Assembly: GCA_002840555.1 (NCBI GenBank)
Contig: PHBJ01000006.1
Coordinates: 46,082 to 110,081 of the forward strand
DNA length: 64,000 bases
Source: Deltaproteobacteria bacterium HGW-Deltaproteobacteria-13
Lineage (GTDB): Bacteria > Desulfobacterota > Syntrophia > Syntrophales > Smithellaceae
Reading direction: 5' to 3'
Shown here: one piece after another, positions 8,528 through 15,839 of the stretch
Position numbering within the stretch: position 1 is the first letter of the stretch
How the letters are laid out: each line of letters starts with the position of its first letter
Notes under the pieces: generated by a model
Told to the model about the DNA's origin: nothing
The model's database searches: none
What the model saw: only the letters and a program-made list of their open reading frames with translations
Made by a program: the position numbers and the translations under genes

Positions 8528-9694
8528 ATGGGGAAAAATACATTGCAAATAAATCCAAACACTAAACATAAGCTTATCCGCGATTCCGTGCGGCATTTTG
8601 CGGAAACGGAACTTGCGCCTATTGCGGCCGAAATCGACCGCAAAGCCACTTTTCCCCTTGCTGTCATTGATAAAATGAAGGCGCTTAATTATTTCGGCTT
8701 GCAGGTGCCCCGGGAATTCGGCGGCGCCGCCATGGATTCCATCAGCACCGCCATCGTTGTGGAGGAAATCTCCCGCGTTTGCGCGGCGGTGGGCTTATGC
8801 GTTACCGTGCACAATGGCGTTGCCGTCTATCCGTTTATGAAGTTTGCCACGCCGGAGCAGAAAAAACATTATTTACCTCAATTAGCCAGCGGTGCAATGA
8901 TCGGCGCTTTCAGTTTGACGGAGGCCAATGCCGGTTCTGATTCCGCCAGTGTGGAAACAACGGCAGTCAAAAAAAAGAAGGAATACATTTTAAACGGCAC
9001 GAAAATATTTGTCACCAACGGCGGCATTTGTGATTTGGCCTTGATTTTTGCTCTTACCGGTTTTGATCCGAAACATCCGCAGAGCAGTGTTTTTGTTGTC
9101 GAAAGTAAGTATGCCGGATTTTTGCGCGGTGAACTGGAAGATCTTTGCGGCATGCGCGCCAACCCTGTTTCCTCATTATTTCTGGAAGACTGCTGCGTGC
9201 CGGAAAACAATCTGCTGGGGAAAATCGGTGAAGGAATGAAAATAGGGCTGGCCACTCTGGATAACGGCAGGATCGGCGTTGCCGCGCAGGCTTTGGGACT
9301 CGCTCAGGGCGCATTGGAGGCGGCGATGAAATACGCCAAAGAAAGACAGCAGTTTAAAAAGCCCATCGCCTCTCTGCAGACCATTCAAAATTACATTGCC
9401 GATATGGCCACGGAAATTACCGCGGCGCGCCTGCTTTTGTATCACGCCTGTTCTCTTAAGGATGAGGGAGCGCCCTTTGGCTGTGAAGCGGCGATGGCGA
9501 AGCTTTATTGCAGTCAGGTCGCGGCCAAGAGTACGTCAATGGCCGTGCAAATTCACGGCGGCTATGGATACAGCAAGGAATATGATGTGGAAAGGTATTT
9601 CCGCGACGCTAAAGTTACGGAAATTTATGAAGGCACCAGCGAAATTCAGCGCATGGTTATTGCGCGTTCAATGTTGTCTCAATTGATATTATAG
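8528..9694 (+). CDS. Acyl-CoA dehydrogenase
   Basis: An FAD enzyme of about 388 residues that oxidises acyl-CoA to trans-2-enoyl-CoA and passes electrons to ETF. Family motifs are GAFSLTEANAGSDSAS (flavin/substrate loop), YAKERQQFKKPIASLQ, and the C-terminal VTEIYEGTSEIQRMVIARS. The Glu in YEG is the usual catalytic base of short/medium-chain members. ATG 8528 is chosen; a GTG at 8510 is an alternative. The adjacent etfBA genes supply the electron acceptor, forming a beta-oxidation electron-transfer unit. Chain-length specificity cannot be read from the sequence. Confidence 0.93.
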   Translation: MGKNTLQINPNTKHKLIRDSVRHFAETELAPIAAEIDRKATFPLAVIDKMKALNYFGLQVPREFGGAAMDSISTAIVVEEISRVCAAVGLCVTVHNGVAVYPFMKFATPEQKKHYLPQLASGAMIGAFSLTEANAGSDSASVETTAVKKKKEYILNGTKIFVTNGGICDLALIFALTGFDPKHPQSSVFVVESKYAGFLRGELEDLCGMRANPVSSLFLEDCCVPENNLLGKIGEGMKIGLATLDNGRIGVAAQALGLAQGALEAAMKYAKERQQFKKPIASLQTIQNYIADMATEITAARLLLYHACSLKDEGAPFGCEAAMAKLYCSQVAAKSTSMAVQIHGGYGYSKEYDVERYFRDAKVTEIYEGTSEIQRMVIARSMLSQLIL

Positions 9695-9759
9695 ATTCCT
9701 ATATGTTCACGAGCGAAGTCATAGAATTCTTCGCGTCGTTGAAGGAATCTTCTATGTAG

Positions 9760-9823
9760 CTCGCACGGCGAGCGAGAGGGGGAGGCTCACAAGGCTTTGC
9801 CTTGTGAGGGGGCGACGTGAGCC
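9760..9823 (+). promoter_or_regulatory. Hairpin cluster between acyl-CoA dehydrogenase and etfB
   Basis: A perfect 10-bp stem CTCACAAGGC/GCCTTGTGAG with a TTT loop spans 9786-9808. A smaller CTCGC/GCGAG hairpin is at 9760-9772. GGCTCAC (9784-9790) can pair instead with GTGAGCC (9817-9823), giving a mutually exclusive fold. There is no U-tract, so an mRNA-stability, translation-control or repeat role is more likely than simple termination. Confidence 0.5.
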
Positions 9824-9838
9824 CCTTTGATAGACATT

Positions 9839-10675
9839 ATGTTGAATCTTGTCGTTTGTTTAAAACAGGTTCCGATGGTTACAGAACTGCCGTGGGACGA
9901 AAAAACCGGTACGCTCAGGCGCGATCTTGCCTCCGGTATGATGAATCCAGCTTGTAAACACGCTCTGGAAGCAGCGCTGCAAATCAAAGAAAAATTTTCC
10001 GCGCATATTACCGCCATAACCATGGGGCCGCCTGCGGCCGGAGAAGTGCTGCTCGAAGCGATGGCAATGGGCGCAGACCGCGGGATTCTGGTTTGCGATA
10101 AGCTTCTGGCCGGGTCGGATACGTATGCGACCTCGCTCATTTTGACCGCGGTAATCAAAAAAAAATGTCCGAAATTTGATCTTATTCTTTGCGGCGCCTA
10201 TACCGCGGATAGCGAGACCGCGCAGGTCGGTCCTCAACTGGCAGAGGAACTGGATTTACCGGCGGCGGCCTATGTTGAAAAACTGGAAATTTCCGGACGA
10301 ACGTTGCGTGTCCGGCGGCTGGTGGATAATTTCCGCGAAACGCTTGAGATGGGATTTCCGGCGCTGGTGACTGTGTCCATGGAAAATTATAAACCGCGTT
10401 ACGTCAAACTGGCCGGGCTGGAAAATGCTTTTTGCGGCGATGCCGTTATGGTTGTTGATGCGGCGGAGCTCGGCATCAACGCTTTATCATTTAAAAATAA
10501 AGGCTCGCGTACCAAAGTGCGCAAAGTATTTTTGAGAAAAGCACAGAAAGAAAATGTGCTCATGCAGGGAGCCGCTTCTGTCGTGGTCACTGAATTTCTC
10601 GACAAGTATCAAAGAAAGATCGGCACGGCGATAGGCAAATCGATTGAGGATAAGAAGCTCGATGGCGAAGAGTAA
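9839..10675 (+). CDS. etfB: Electron transfer flavoprotein beta subunit
   Basis: A 278-residue EtfB. The N-terminal VVCLKQVP and the AMP/FAD-binding-type region AMAMGADRGILVCDKLLAGS are characteristic. So are LILCGAYTADSETAQVGPQLAEEL and the C-terminal LPALVTV-like segment (here FPALVTVSMENYKPRY). It pairs with EtfA to carry electrons from the upstream dehydrogenase. ATG 9839 is used; TTG 9827 would add four residues, and neither has a strong ribosome-binding site. The upstream hairpin cluster may influence its translation. Confidence 0.93.
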   Translation: MLNLVVCLKQVPMVTELPWDEKTGTLRRDLASGMMNPACKHALEAALQIKEKFSAHITAITMGPPAAGEVLLEAMAMGADRGILVCDKLLAGSDTYATSLILTAVIKKKCPKFDLILCGAYTADSETAQVGPQLAEELDLPAAAYVEKLEISGRTLRVRRLVDNFRETLEMGFPALVTVSMENYKPRYVKLAGLENAFCGDAVMVVDAAELGINALSFKNKGSRTKVRKVFLRKAQKENVLMQGAASVVVTEFLDKYQRKIGTAIGKSIEDKKLDGEE

Positions 10676-11666
10676 GAAAAAAAGTATCTGGGTATTCGGC
10701 GATTACCGCAATTATTATCAGAATCGTGTAACCCTGCAGCTGCTTTCCAAAGCGGTTGATCTTTCCAAAACGATCAATGCGGAGGTCTGCGCGTTGATTT
10801 TCGGTCATGAAGTTGACGAATGGATTATGGAATATACGGCTCACGGTGCGGATAGAATTCTGGCGATTGATGATCCCGCTTTGCAAAGTTACAGTACGGA
10901 AAGATACCTGGCCATCATAGAAGCGCTGACCAGACAAAGAGAGCCGGAAATCATCCTGATCGGCGCTACCGATTTTGGCCGTGAATTCGCGCCGCGTCTG
11001 GCCAAGCGTTTGCACACAGGATTATCCGCTGATTGCGTGGGACTGGATATTACAGAAGACGGATTGTTGCTGCAAATAGCTCCATCATTCGGCGGCAACA
11101 TGCTGGCGGAAATCGTTACGGAACACCATCGTCCCCAGATGGCAACCGTGCGTCCGGGAACATTTAAGGAAAGACCGCACGACTATCAGAGAAAGGCTGT
11201 AGTTGAACGCCTGCCTCTGATGAAAAATCTGCCCAAACCCCGTGTTCGTCTTATTGAATATGAGCGTTCCGTGGAAAAAGAACATACGATTGAGAATGCT
11301 TCCGTTATCGTTTGCGGCGGACGCGGCATGGGCAATCGGGAAAAATTCAAAAAGCTGCAAGAGCTGGCCCGGCTTTTGGGAGGCGATGTAGGCGCAACGC
11401 GACCCGTAGTTTACTCCGGATGGGCTGAGCACGGAGCGCTGGTGGGACAGGCCGGCAAGCACATTAAGCCCAAAATTCTTTTTTCTTTCGGCATCAGCGG
11501 CGCCATTCAGCACACGGCGGGCTTGGGCGAAGCGGATTTTATTATTGCTATCAATAAAAATCCTCAGGCGACCATGATAAAAATGTCCGATGTCGCTATC
11601 GTTGGCGATGCCAGCGACGTCCTCAATAATTTGATTAAAGAACTCAAAAAGAGAATCAGGGAATAA
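10662..11666 (+). CDS. etfA: Electron transfer flavoprotein alpha subunit
   Basis: A 334-residue EtfA. The C-terminal FAD domain shows the GALVGQAGKHIKPK loop and the family signature SFGISGAIQHTAGLGEADF, followed by IAINKNPQA. ATG 10662 overlaps the etfB end by 14 bp, with GAGGA 11 nt upstream, so translation is probably coupled. The N-terminal domain is basic at its start (MAKSKKKSIWVFGDYRN). Together with EtfB and the acyl-CoA dehydrogenase it forms an electron-transfer module; whether it also bifurcates electrons cannot be judged here. Confidence 0.93.
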   Translation: MAKSKKKSIWVFGDYRNYYQNRVTLQLLSKAVDLSKTINAEVCALIFGHEVDEWIMEYTAHGADRILAIDDPALQSYSTERYLAIIEALTRQREPEIILIGATDFGREFAPRLAKRLHTGLSADCVGLDITEDGLLLQIAPSFGGNMLAEIVTEHHRPQMATVRPGTFKERPHDYQRKAVVERLPLMKNLPKPRVRLIEYERSVEKEHTIENASVIVCGGRGMGNREKFKKLQELARLLGGDVGATRPVVYSGWAEHGALVGQAGKHIKPKILFSFGISGAIQHTAGLGEADFIIAINKNPQATMIKMSDVAIVGDASDVLNNLIKELKKRIRE

Positions 11667-11728
11667 CAGTACTTTAGAGAAACAATGCAGGGAATCATAG
11701 GGACTTCCCCCTCTGCTGAAGTATCTTC

Positions 11729-11757
11729 TTGAATGTTGCAGGAATATCGTTTATAAA
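11729..11757 (+). promoter_or_regulatory. Promoter of the RelBE-like toxin-antitoxin pair
   Basis: TTGAAT (11729-11734), a 17-nt spacer and TATAAA (11752-11757) match the sigma-70 consensus well. The predicted start is near 11764, giving a leader of about 43 nt with a GGAGGA site before the antitoxin ATG. The two genes thus have their own promoter, independent of etfBA. Confidence 0.6.
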
Positions 11758-11806
11758 ATTACCAGCGCAATAAGAAATATTTAGACGTGTTTACGGAGGA
11801 ATAGTT

Positions 11807-12019
11807 ATGATTTCCACTAATGAAGCTATAGCAGAGGTCTATTGGACAGCCTTTCAGGCCCTGCCCAAAAAAGAACGTGAAGCAGTCATCAATCGTTTTC
11901 TGGAAAGTGCCGAATTTATGGAAGATGTGATGGATATGTCCATTATTAAAGAAAGACAAAAAGAGCCTTCCCGCCCTCTCAAAGCATATCTTGCCGAACG
12001 TAAGAGGAAAAATCGATAA
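11807..12019 (+). CDS. Antitoxin of a RelE-type toxin-antitoxin pair
   Basis: A 70-residue acidic-to-basic protein with a helical body (IAEVYWTAFQALPKKEREAV) and a Lys/Arg-rich tail. This layout is usual for small antitoxins whose C-terminus wraps the toxin. Its stop overlaps the toxin start as TAATG, and GGAGGA precedes its ATG by 7 nt. The DNA-binding fold cannot be assigned by eye. The call rests mainly on the adjacent RelE-like gene and the overlap. Confidence 0.78.
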   Translation: MISTNEAIAEVYWTAFQALPKKEREAVINRFLESAEFMEDVMDMSIIKERQKEPSRPLKAYLAERKRKNR

Positions 12020-12273
12020 TGTCTTATTCAGTTTATCTTAAAAAGAGCGCTGAAAAAGAACTTCAATCATTATCCTCTGCAACTCATGATAAAATTGTCA
12101 AACATCTTGTTGAATTGGAACAGAACCCGCTTCCCAAAGGAGTAAAAAAATTACGTGGAATGGAAGCTTACCGTTTAAGAGTTGGCGATTATAGAGTTCT
12201 TTATCAAATCAACAGTAAGAAAAAAATAATAGAGATAATTGCCATTGCACACAGAAAAGATGCTTATAAATAG
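12019..12273 (+). CDS. RelE/ParE-family toxin
   Basis: An 84-residue RelE-superfamily toxin. The pattern LKKSAEKELQSL, NPLPKGVKKLRG, YRLRVGDYRVLYQI and AHRKDAYK is the standard order of RelE/YafQ-type mRNA interferases, including the conserved C-terminal HRKDVY-like end. It is clearly related to the toxin at 14476-14733. Expected action is ribosome-dependent mRNA cleavage, neutralised by the antitoxin just upstream. Confidence 0.9.
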   Translation: MSYSVYLKKSAEKELQSLSSATHDKIVKHLVELEQNPLPKGVKKLRGMEAYRLRVGDYRVLYQINSKKKIIEIIAIAHRKDAYK

Positions 12274-12306
12274 ACATTTTAAATTTACAGAAGGAGATGT
12301 TTTTAA

Positions 12307-13419
12307 ATGATCAAATCCAGACTTTGCGACATGACCGGCATAAAATATCCTATCATCCAGGCGGGCATGGGCCCTTTCAGCAACAACAATCTTGGCGTAG
12401 CCGCGGCCAACGCCGGAGCGCTGGGCTTGTTCTCCACGAGCGGGCTTTGCAACAAGGATTTTCTTCCGTTTATCTACAATGATTGGATCAAGAGCGCCGA
12501 GGCTAATCCGGATGACGACATTCCGACCGCGATGGAGAAAATGCTCAAACGAGCTTATCGGTTGACGAAAGATAAAGGCGGTATATTCGGCATCAACGTG
12601 ATGGTGTCCGCCGAGTTAATGTTTCAGGCAGAGCTTATTATCAATGCAGCGATTCAGGTGCGCGCAGCCAATCCCGGCATGGAAAAGCACTTCAAAGTTA
12701 TCTTCACCTCCGCGGGCGATCCAGTACCCTGGAGGGAAAGAATCAAGGGCGCGGGTTTTACCTGGATGCACGTCGTGCCGTCGGTCAAGGGCGCTCTTCG
12801 CTGCAAAAAAGCAGGCGTCGATGTCATCGTTGCCTCCGGCCATGAAGGCGGATTCCATACATCCTGGGAGCCGGTTCACTCGATGATCCTTTTACCCGCC
12901 GTTGTGGAAGCGGTTTCCGACGAAAAGACTTTGGTATGCGGAGCCGGAGGATTCTGCGACGGCAAGACCCTTGCTGCTGCGCTGGTGATGGGTGCGGACG
13001 GCGTGCAGATGGGTACGCGATTCCTCGCCACACAGGAAAGCGATTTTCCCCCGATTTGGAGACAAGGGGTTGTTGATGCAGGTGACAGAGGAACCCTGGT
13101 TGCCCGAGGTTTTGTCGGACCGGCGCGCTGGATCAAGACCCCGCGCAGTGAAGAGCACGCCAAAAACACATTGCAGAAATCACCCGGATGTTATCTGGGA
13201 ACGCCGGATGATATGGCGACGCTAGATTTGAATTTGATTATGTTTGAGCTTGACTCGATGAAGGCCGCCTATGAAGGCGATAAAGAGAAGGCGCTCTTAG
13301 CAGCCGGTGAAGCGGCACAGCGCATCAATGACATGCCCACAGTCAACGATCTGGTGCAGGGCATGATGAAGGAGACGGAGGGTATACTCAAGAGCGTGCA
13401 AACAAAGATGCTAGCATGA
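12307..13419 (+). CDS. Nitronate monooxygenase / enoyl-ACP reductase II-type FMN protein
   Basis: A 370-residue TIM-barrel FMN enzyme of the NPD/FabK family. Signatures are YPIIQAGMGPFSNNNLGVAA at the N-terminus, the loop DVIVASGHEGGFHTSWEP, and the phosphate-binding GAGGFCDGKTLAAALVMGAD followed by GVQMGTRFLAT. Members oxidise nitronates, reduce enoyl thioesters (FabK) or act in fatty-acid pathways, and sequence alone does not separate these. The position after acyl-CoA dehydrogenase and etfBA suggests acyl-chain or flavin electron chemistry. The ATG has an AGGAGA site upstream. Confidence 0.85.
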   Translation: MIKSRLCDMTGIKYPIIQAGMGPFSNNNLGVAAANAGALGLFSTSGLCNKDFLPFIYNDWIKSAEANPDDDIPTAMEKMLKRAYRLTKDKGGIFGINVMVSAELMFQAELIINAAIQVRAANPGMEKHFKVIFTSAGDPVPWRERIKGAGFTWMHVVPSVKGALRCKKAGVDVIVASGHEGGFHTSWEPVHSMILLPAVVEAVSDEKTLVCGAGGFCDGKTLAAALVMGADGVQMGTRFLATQESDFPPIWRQGVVDAGDRGTLVARGFVGPARWIKTPRSEEHAKNTLQKSPGCYLGTPDDMATLDLNLIMFELDSMKAAYEGDKEKALLAAGEAAQRINDMPTVNDLVQGMMKETEGILKSVQTKMLA

Positions 13420-13425
13420 CCATTC

Positions 13426-13532
13426 CTAAATCAAAGCGCTATCTTTGTTGGCTCAAGGTCGGCTTCCTCAACGTATGTTCATATACGCCTCGTCGCCTCC
13501 TTTACGCCGCCTCGATATCATCTTTGATTTAG
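13426..13532. repeat. 107-bp element with perfect 11-bp terminal inverted repeats
   Basis: It is bounded by CTAAATCAAAG (13426-13436) and CTTTGATTTAG (13522-13532). Its core, CTCAACGTATGT-N2-ATATACGCCTCG, is nearly the same as the core of the element at 49949-50093, although the ends differ. It holds no gene. Confidence 0.65.
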
Positions 13533-13560
13533 AAACAGTCTAAGATAGAATAAATAAAAA

Positions 13561-13586
13561 AGCCGGATATCAGATCCGGCTTTTTT
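13561..13586. terminator. Bidirectional rho-independent terminator
   Basis: An 8-bp stem AGCCGGAT/ATCCGGCT with a 5-nt loop is preceded by an A-run and followed by a T-run. It can therefore end transcripts from both the FMN-enzyme gene (+) and the convergent secreted-protein gene (-). Confidence 0.9.
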
Positions 13587-13631
13587 ATTATTTTATTATC
13601 AGTTTTCTATGTGTTTTTCCACAGACTTTGA

Positions 13632-14216
13632 TTACTCCTTCTTTTGAGGCGTCCATTTCTTCCTAAACTCGGAAATTGGAAAATCAGGAAGTGGCCTGCT
13701 CAGCGACTTGAAGTCTTCGTTCTGAAAAAGAAAGCAATCGTCTTTATATTCGGGGTTGTCTCCGGTATGGCCACAAATTTTAAATACTATTCCAATTCCT
13801 TTTTTGTCCTCGAATGACGCTATGCTCAAAGATTCATAACAATCGTTGTTAAAAAACCCATGTATTACGATCTTGCCATCAAGCCATAAGTTTGCAAGCG
13901 AACCTGGATATGCGCCACACTGTCCCTTCTCTTGCGGTTTTAATGTAGCTAGCTTAGCTCTTGCGATATGGTTTCCAAAGTGACATGCGACATTATGATT
14001 TTTATAGCCATAGTATATTGTTTCGCTATTACCAATCTTTACAACAGACGCATTGCTAACAGTTGCTGAATTATGTGCACCAATCTCAAATCGGCTTGAA
14101 GTACAAGTTACTTTGATGCCCTGAACATGAGAGTCCCCGAAGCTATTATTACCAATTAAAGATATAAATAGCAGTACAAATCCTGTCGTTACGACGGCGT
14201 AAGGCAATTTTCTCAT
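13632..14216 (-). CDS. Putative secreted protein, unknown function
   Basis: A 194-residue protein with a clear signal peptide (Arg-Lys start, apolar core VVTTGFVLLFISLIG, likely cleavage near FGDS). The mature part has several Cys residues (for example CTSS, ACHFGN, CGAYPG, NNDCYE, CGHTGD, KDDCFLF) that could form disulfides in the periplasm. No family is recognised. A GGAG motif is somewhat far (14 nt) from the ATG. It is transcribed toward the shared terminator at 13561-13586. Confidence 0.7.
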   Translation of the reverse strand: MRKLPYAVVTTGFVLLFISLIGNNSFGDSHVQGIKVTCTSSRFEIGAHNSATVSNASVVKIGNSETIYYGYKNHNVACHFGNHIARAKLATLKPQEKGQCGAYPGSLANLWLDGKIVIHGFFNNDCYESLSIASFEDKKGIGIVFKICGHTGDNPEYKDDCFLFQNEDFKSLSRPLPDFPISEFRKKWTPQKKE

Positions 14217-14389
14217 TTCTTGATTTTCATCTCCTTATCATCTGATAACAGTGTTTATGTAGATCTATATTAATATAGTAACCGCCGCAAATTTGTGGCA
14301 TTAAGCATCAAGTAAAAGACTGTTTATTGAAAAAATGGGACTTACGCTTTCTAGCACAAAATTAACGATTTGGTAAATAAGAAACAACG

Positions 14390-14450
14390 GGGCTGTTCAA
14401 AAGCTTGTCCCGTACTTGATACGGGATGCTCAGATGCAAGACGCGCAGTG
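14390..14450 (-). repeat. Truncated copy of the 49949-50093 element (one end only)
   Basis: From 14390 the sequence GGGCTGTTCAAAAGCTTGTC and the following CCCGTACTTGATACGGG hairpin and ATGCTCAGATGCAAG match the reverse complement of the right end of the element at 49949-50093. Similarity is lost near 14450, so this is a partial copy in the opposite orientation. Confidence 0.65.
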
Positions 14451-14475
14451 ATCGGCTGTACTGATTTTGCTCGCT

Positions 14476-14733
14476 TTAGCGATAGACATCTTTTCGATGT
14501 CCCACTTTTACTACCCAAACGGTAAGCTCTTTATCTTGAATAGAATAAATGATCCTGTACTGTCCCTGGCGGACACGATATCTCTCTTGCCCTGTAAGTT
14601 TTTCATGACCCGGCGGTCTCGGGTCTTTGGCAAGCGCCTTAATACGCAAGAGAATTTTCTGTAAATCTTTCTTTGGTATCAGGCGAAAGTCTTTTTCAAC
14701 AGATTCTCTAAAATAGATTTTATATTCGACCAT
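14476..14733 (-). CDS. RelE/ParE-family toxin
   Basis: An 85-residue toxin with the order YFRESVEKDFRLIP, DPRPPGHEKLTG, YRVRQGQYRIIYSI, VGHRKDVYR, matching RelE-type mRNA interferases. It overlaps the upstream antitoxin gene by 14 bp, implying coupled translation. It is a paralogue of the toxin at 12019-12273, but its antitoxin is of a different (ribbon-helix-helix) type. Confidence 0.9.
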   Translation of the reverse strand: MVEYKIYFRESVEKDFRLIPKKDLQKILLRIKALAKDPRPPGHEKLTGQERYRVRQGQYRIIYSIQDKELTVWVVKVGHRKDVYR

Positions 14734-14953
14734 TTTTTTTCAGTCTCTTAAGCATAGCGTCATAGCTGATTAATGGTTCTTTAACTCTTTTTTCAAAGGC
14801 TTCAATGTCTTCAGCATCCTCTGCGAGAGCTTCCTTGATGGCATCATTCACAAGTTTTGATAAGGACTGTGAAGTTTCAATCGCCTTTAGTCGAAGTGCC
14901 TTGTGTAATTCCGGGTCCAAATAGACCGTTGCGCGCATTGCCGCTGTTCCCAT
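14720..14953 (-). CDS. Ribbon-helix-helix antitoxin
   Basis: A 77-residue antitoxin starting MGTAAMRATVYLD. The strand RATVYLD followed by PELHKALRLKAIETSQSLSK and LVNDAIKEAL is the CopG/Arc ribbon-helix-helix DNA-binding pattern. The acidic C-terminal half would bind the toxin. ATG 14953 is set by a full AGGAGGTGA ribosome-binding site 5 nt upstream. Autoregulation through the 12-bp inverted repeat in its promoter is likely. Confidence 0.88.
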   Translation of the reverse strand: MGTAAMRATVYLDPELHKALRLKAIETSQSLSKLVNDAIKEALAEDAEDIEAFEKRVKEPLISYDAMLKRLKKNGRI

Positions 14954-14976
14954 ATAAATCACCTCCTGTGGTACTA

Positions 14977-15009
14977 TGTCACTATAACATTAAAACGTTA
15001 TAGTGACAA
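14977..15009 (-). promoter_or_regulatory. Promoter and operator of the RHH/RelE toxin-antitoxin operon
   Basis: A perfect 12-bp inverted repeat, TGTCACTATAAC (14977-14988) and GTTATAGTGACA (14997-15008), spans a promoter read on the minus strand: TTGTCA (15009-15004), 17-nt spacer, TATAGT (14986-14981). Both promoter boxes lie inside the repeat arms, so antitoxin binding would block RNA polymerase directly. Confidence 0.78.
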
Positions 15010-15077
15010 TATGTTTTATAGCGAACATTTCCTAATGCTTAGCGTTTGGGAAATAAGGATTGAACAAAGATTATTTT

Positions 15078-15839
15078 TTATTCAGGGGACGCAGTTCTGA
15101 AATAGCGAACACCGACGAAAATTAACATTGAAGCGAATACCAGACGGAGAGAGTCGTTTGGAATGATGTTGGCGATGTTTCCGCCGAGATAGGTGCCCAA
15201 AATGATTCCGGGGATCAAACCCCAGAGGGCTCCTTTTTCCACATTGCCCATCTTCCAGTGGGTAAATGAGCCGATGGCGCCTGTGGGAACCATGACTAAA
15301 AGCGACGTTCCCTGCGCGACATGCTGGGTGAAACCGGCCAGGATAACCATCACGGGAATCATGATCGTACCGCCGCCGACTCCCATCATGCCGGAAAGAA
15401 ATCCGGTGAATGCTCCGGTTGTCAAAAGAATAATTATTTTTTCGTAATTGGGAACAGTGCCGATGGCGTCAGTTAGATAAGGTTTTAAAAATAAAAGCGC
15501 TGAGCAGAAAATCAGAAAAGCTCCGAAATATATTTTTAGTTTCTTTCCCGTAAGAGCATAGCAGTAACGCGCGCCCAGCGGCGCGGTGAGTACCGCGGTT
15601 ACGGCCAGAAGAGCGGCGCCGGTAAAATCAACGGAACCGTTTGAGGCATAGGTTATTGCTCCGCCGATTCCCGTAAAGACCAGTGCCACCAGAGAGGTTC
15701 CGTGAGCCTTGTGCTGAGTGAGCTTCAAAACTCCAACCATCAGCGGAATCATAATCAATCCGCCGCCGATGCCCAGGATGCCACCGAAGACGCCGGCGGT
15801 CAATCCTATGAGCAAACTAGTGATTATTGTTATTATCAT
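15078..15839 (-). CDS. TauE/SafE-family sulfite/organosulfonate exporter-like permease
   Basis: A 253-residue protein with about eight membrane spans in two homologous halves. Each half starts with the Gly-rich motif typical of the TSUP/TauE family (GVFGGILGIGGGLIMIPLM and GFLSGMMGVGGGTIMIPVM). Members move sulfite, sulfoacetate or other anions. The start overlaps the MFS gene end by 23 bp with a GGGGGA site, so it is the last gene of the ThyX-like/MFS/TauE operon. Substrate is unknown. Confidence 0.88.
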   Translation of the reverse strand: MIITIITSLLIGLTAGVFGGILGIGGGLIMIPLMVGVLKLTQHKAHGTSLVALVFTGIGGAITYASNGSVDFTGAALLAVTAVLTAPLGARYCYALTGKKLKIYFGAFLIFCSALLFLKPYLTDAIGTVPNYEKIIILLTTGAFTGFLSGMMGVGGGTIMIPVMVILAGFTQHVAQGTSLLVMVPTGAIGSFTHWKMGNVEKGALWGLIPGIILGTYLGGNIANIIPNDSLRLVFASMLIFVGVRYFRTASPE

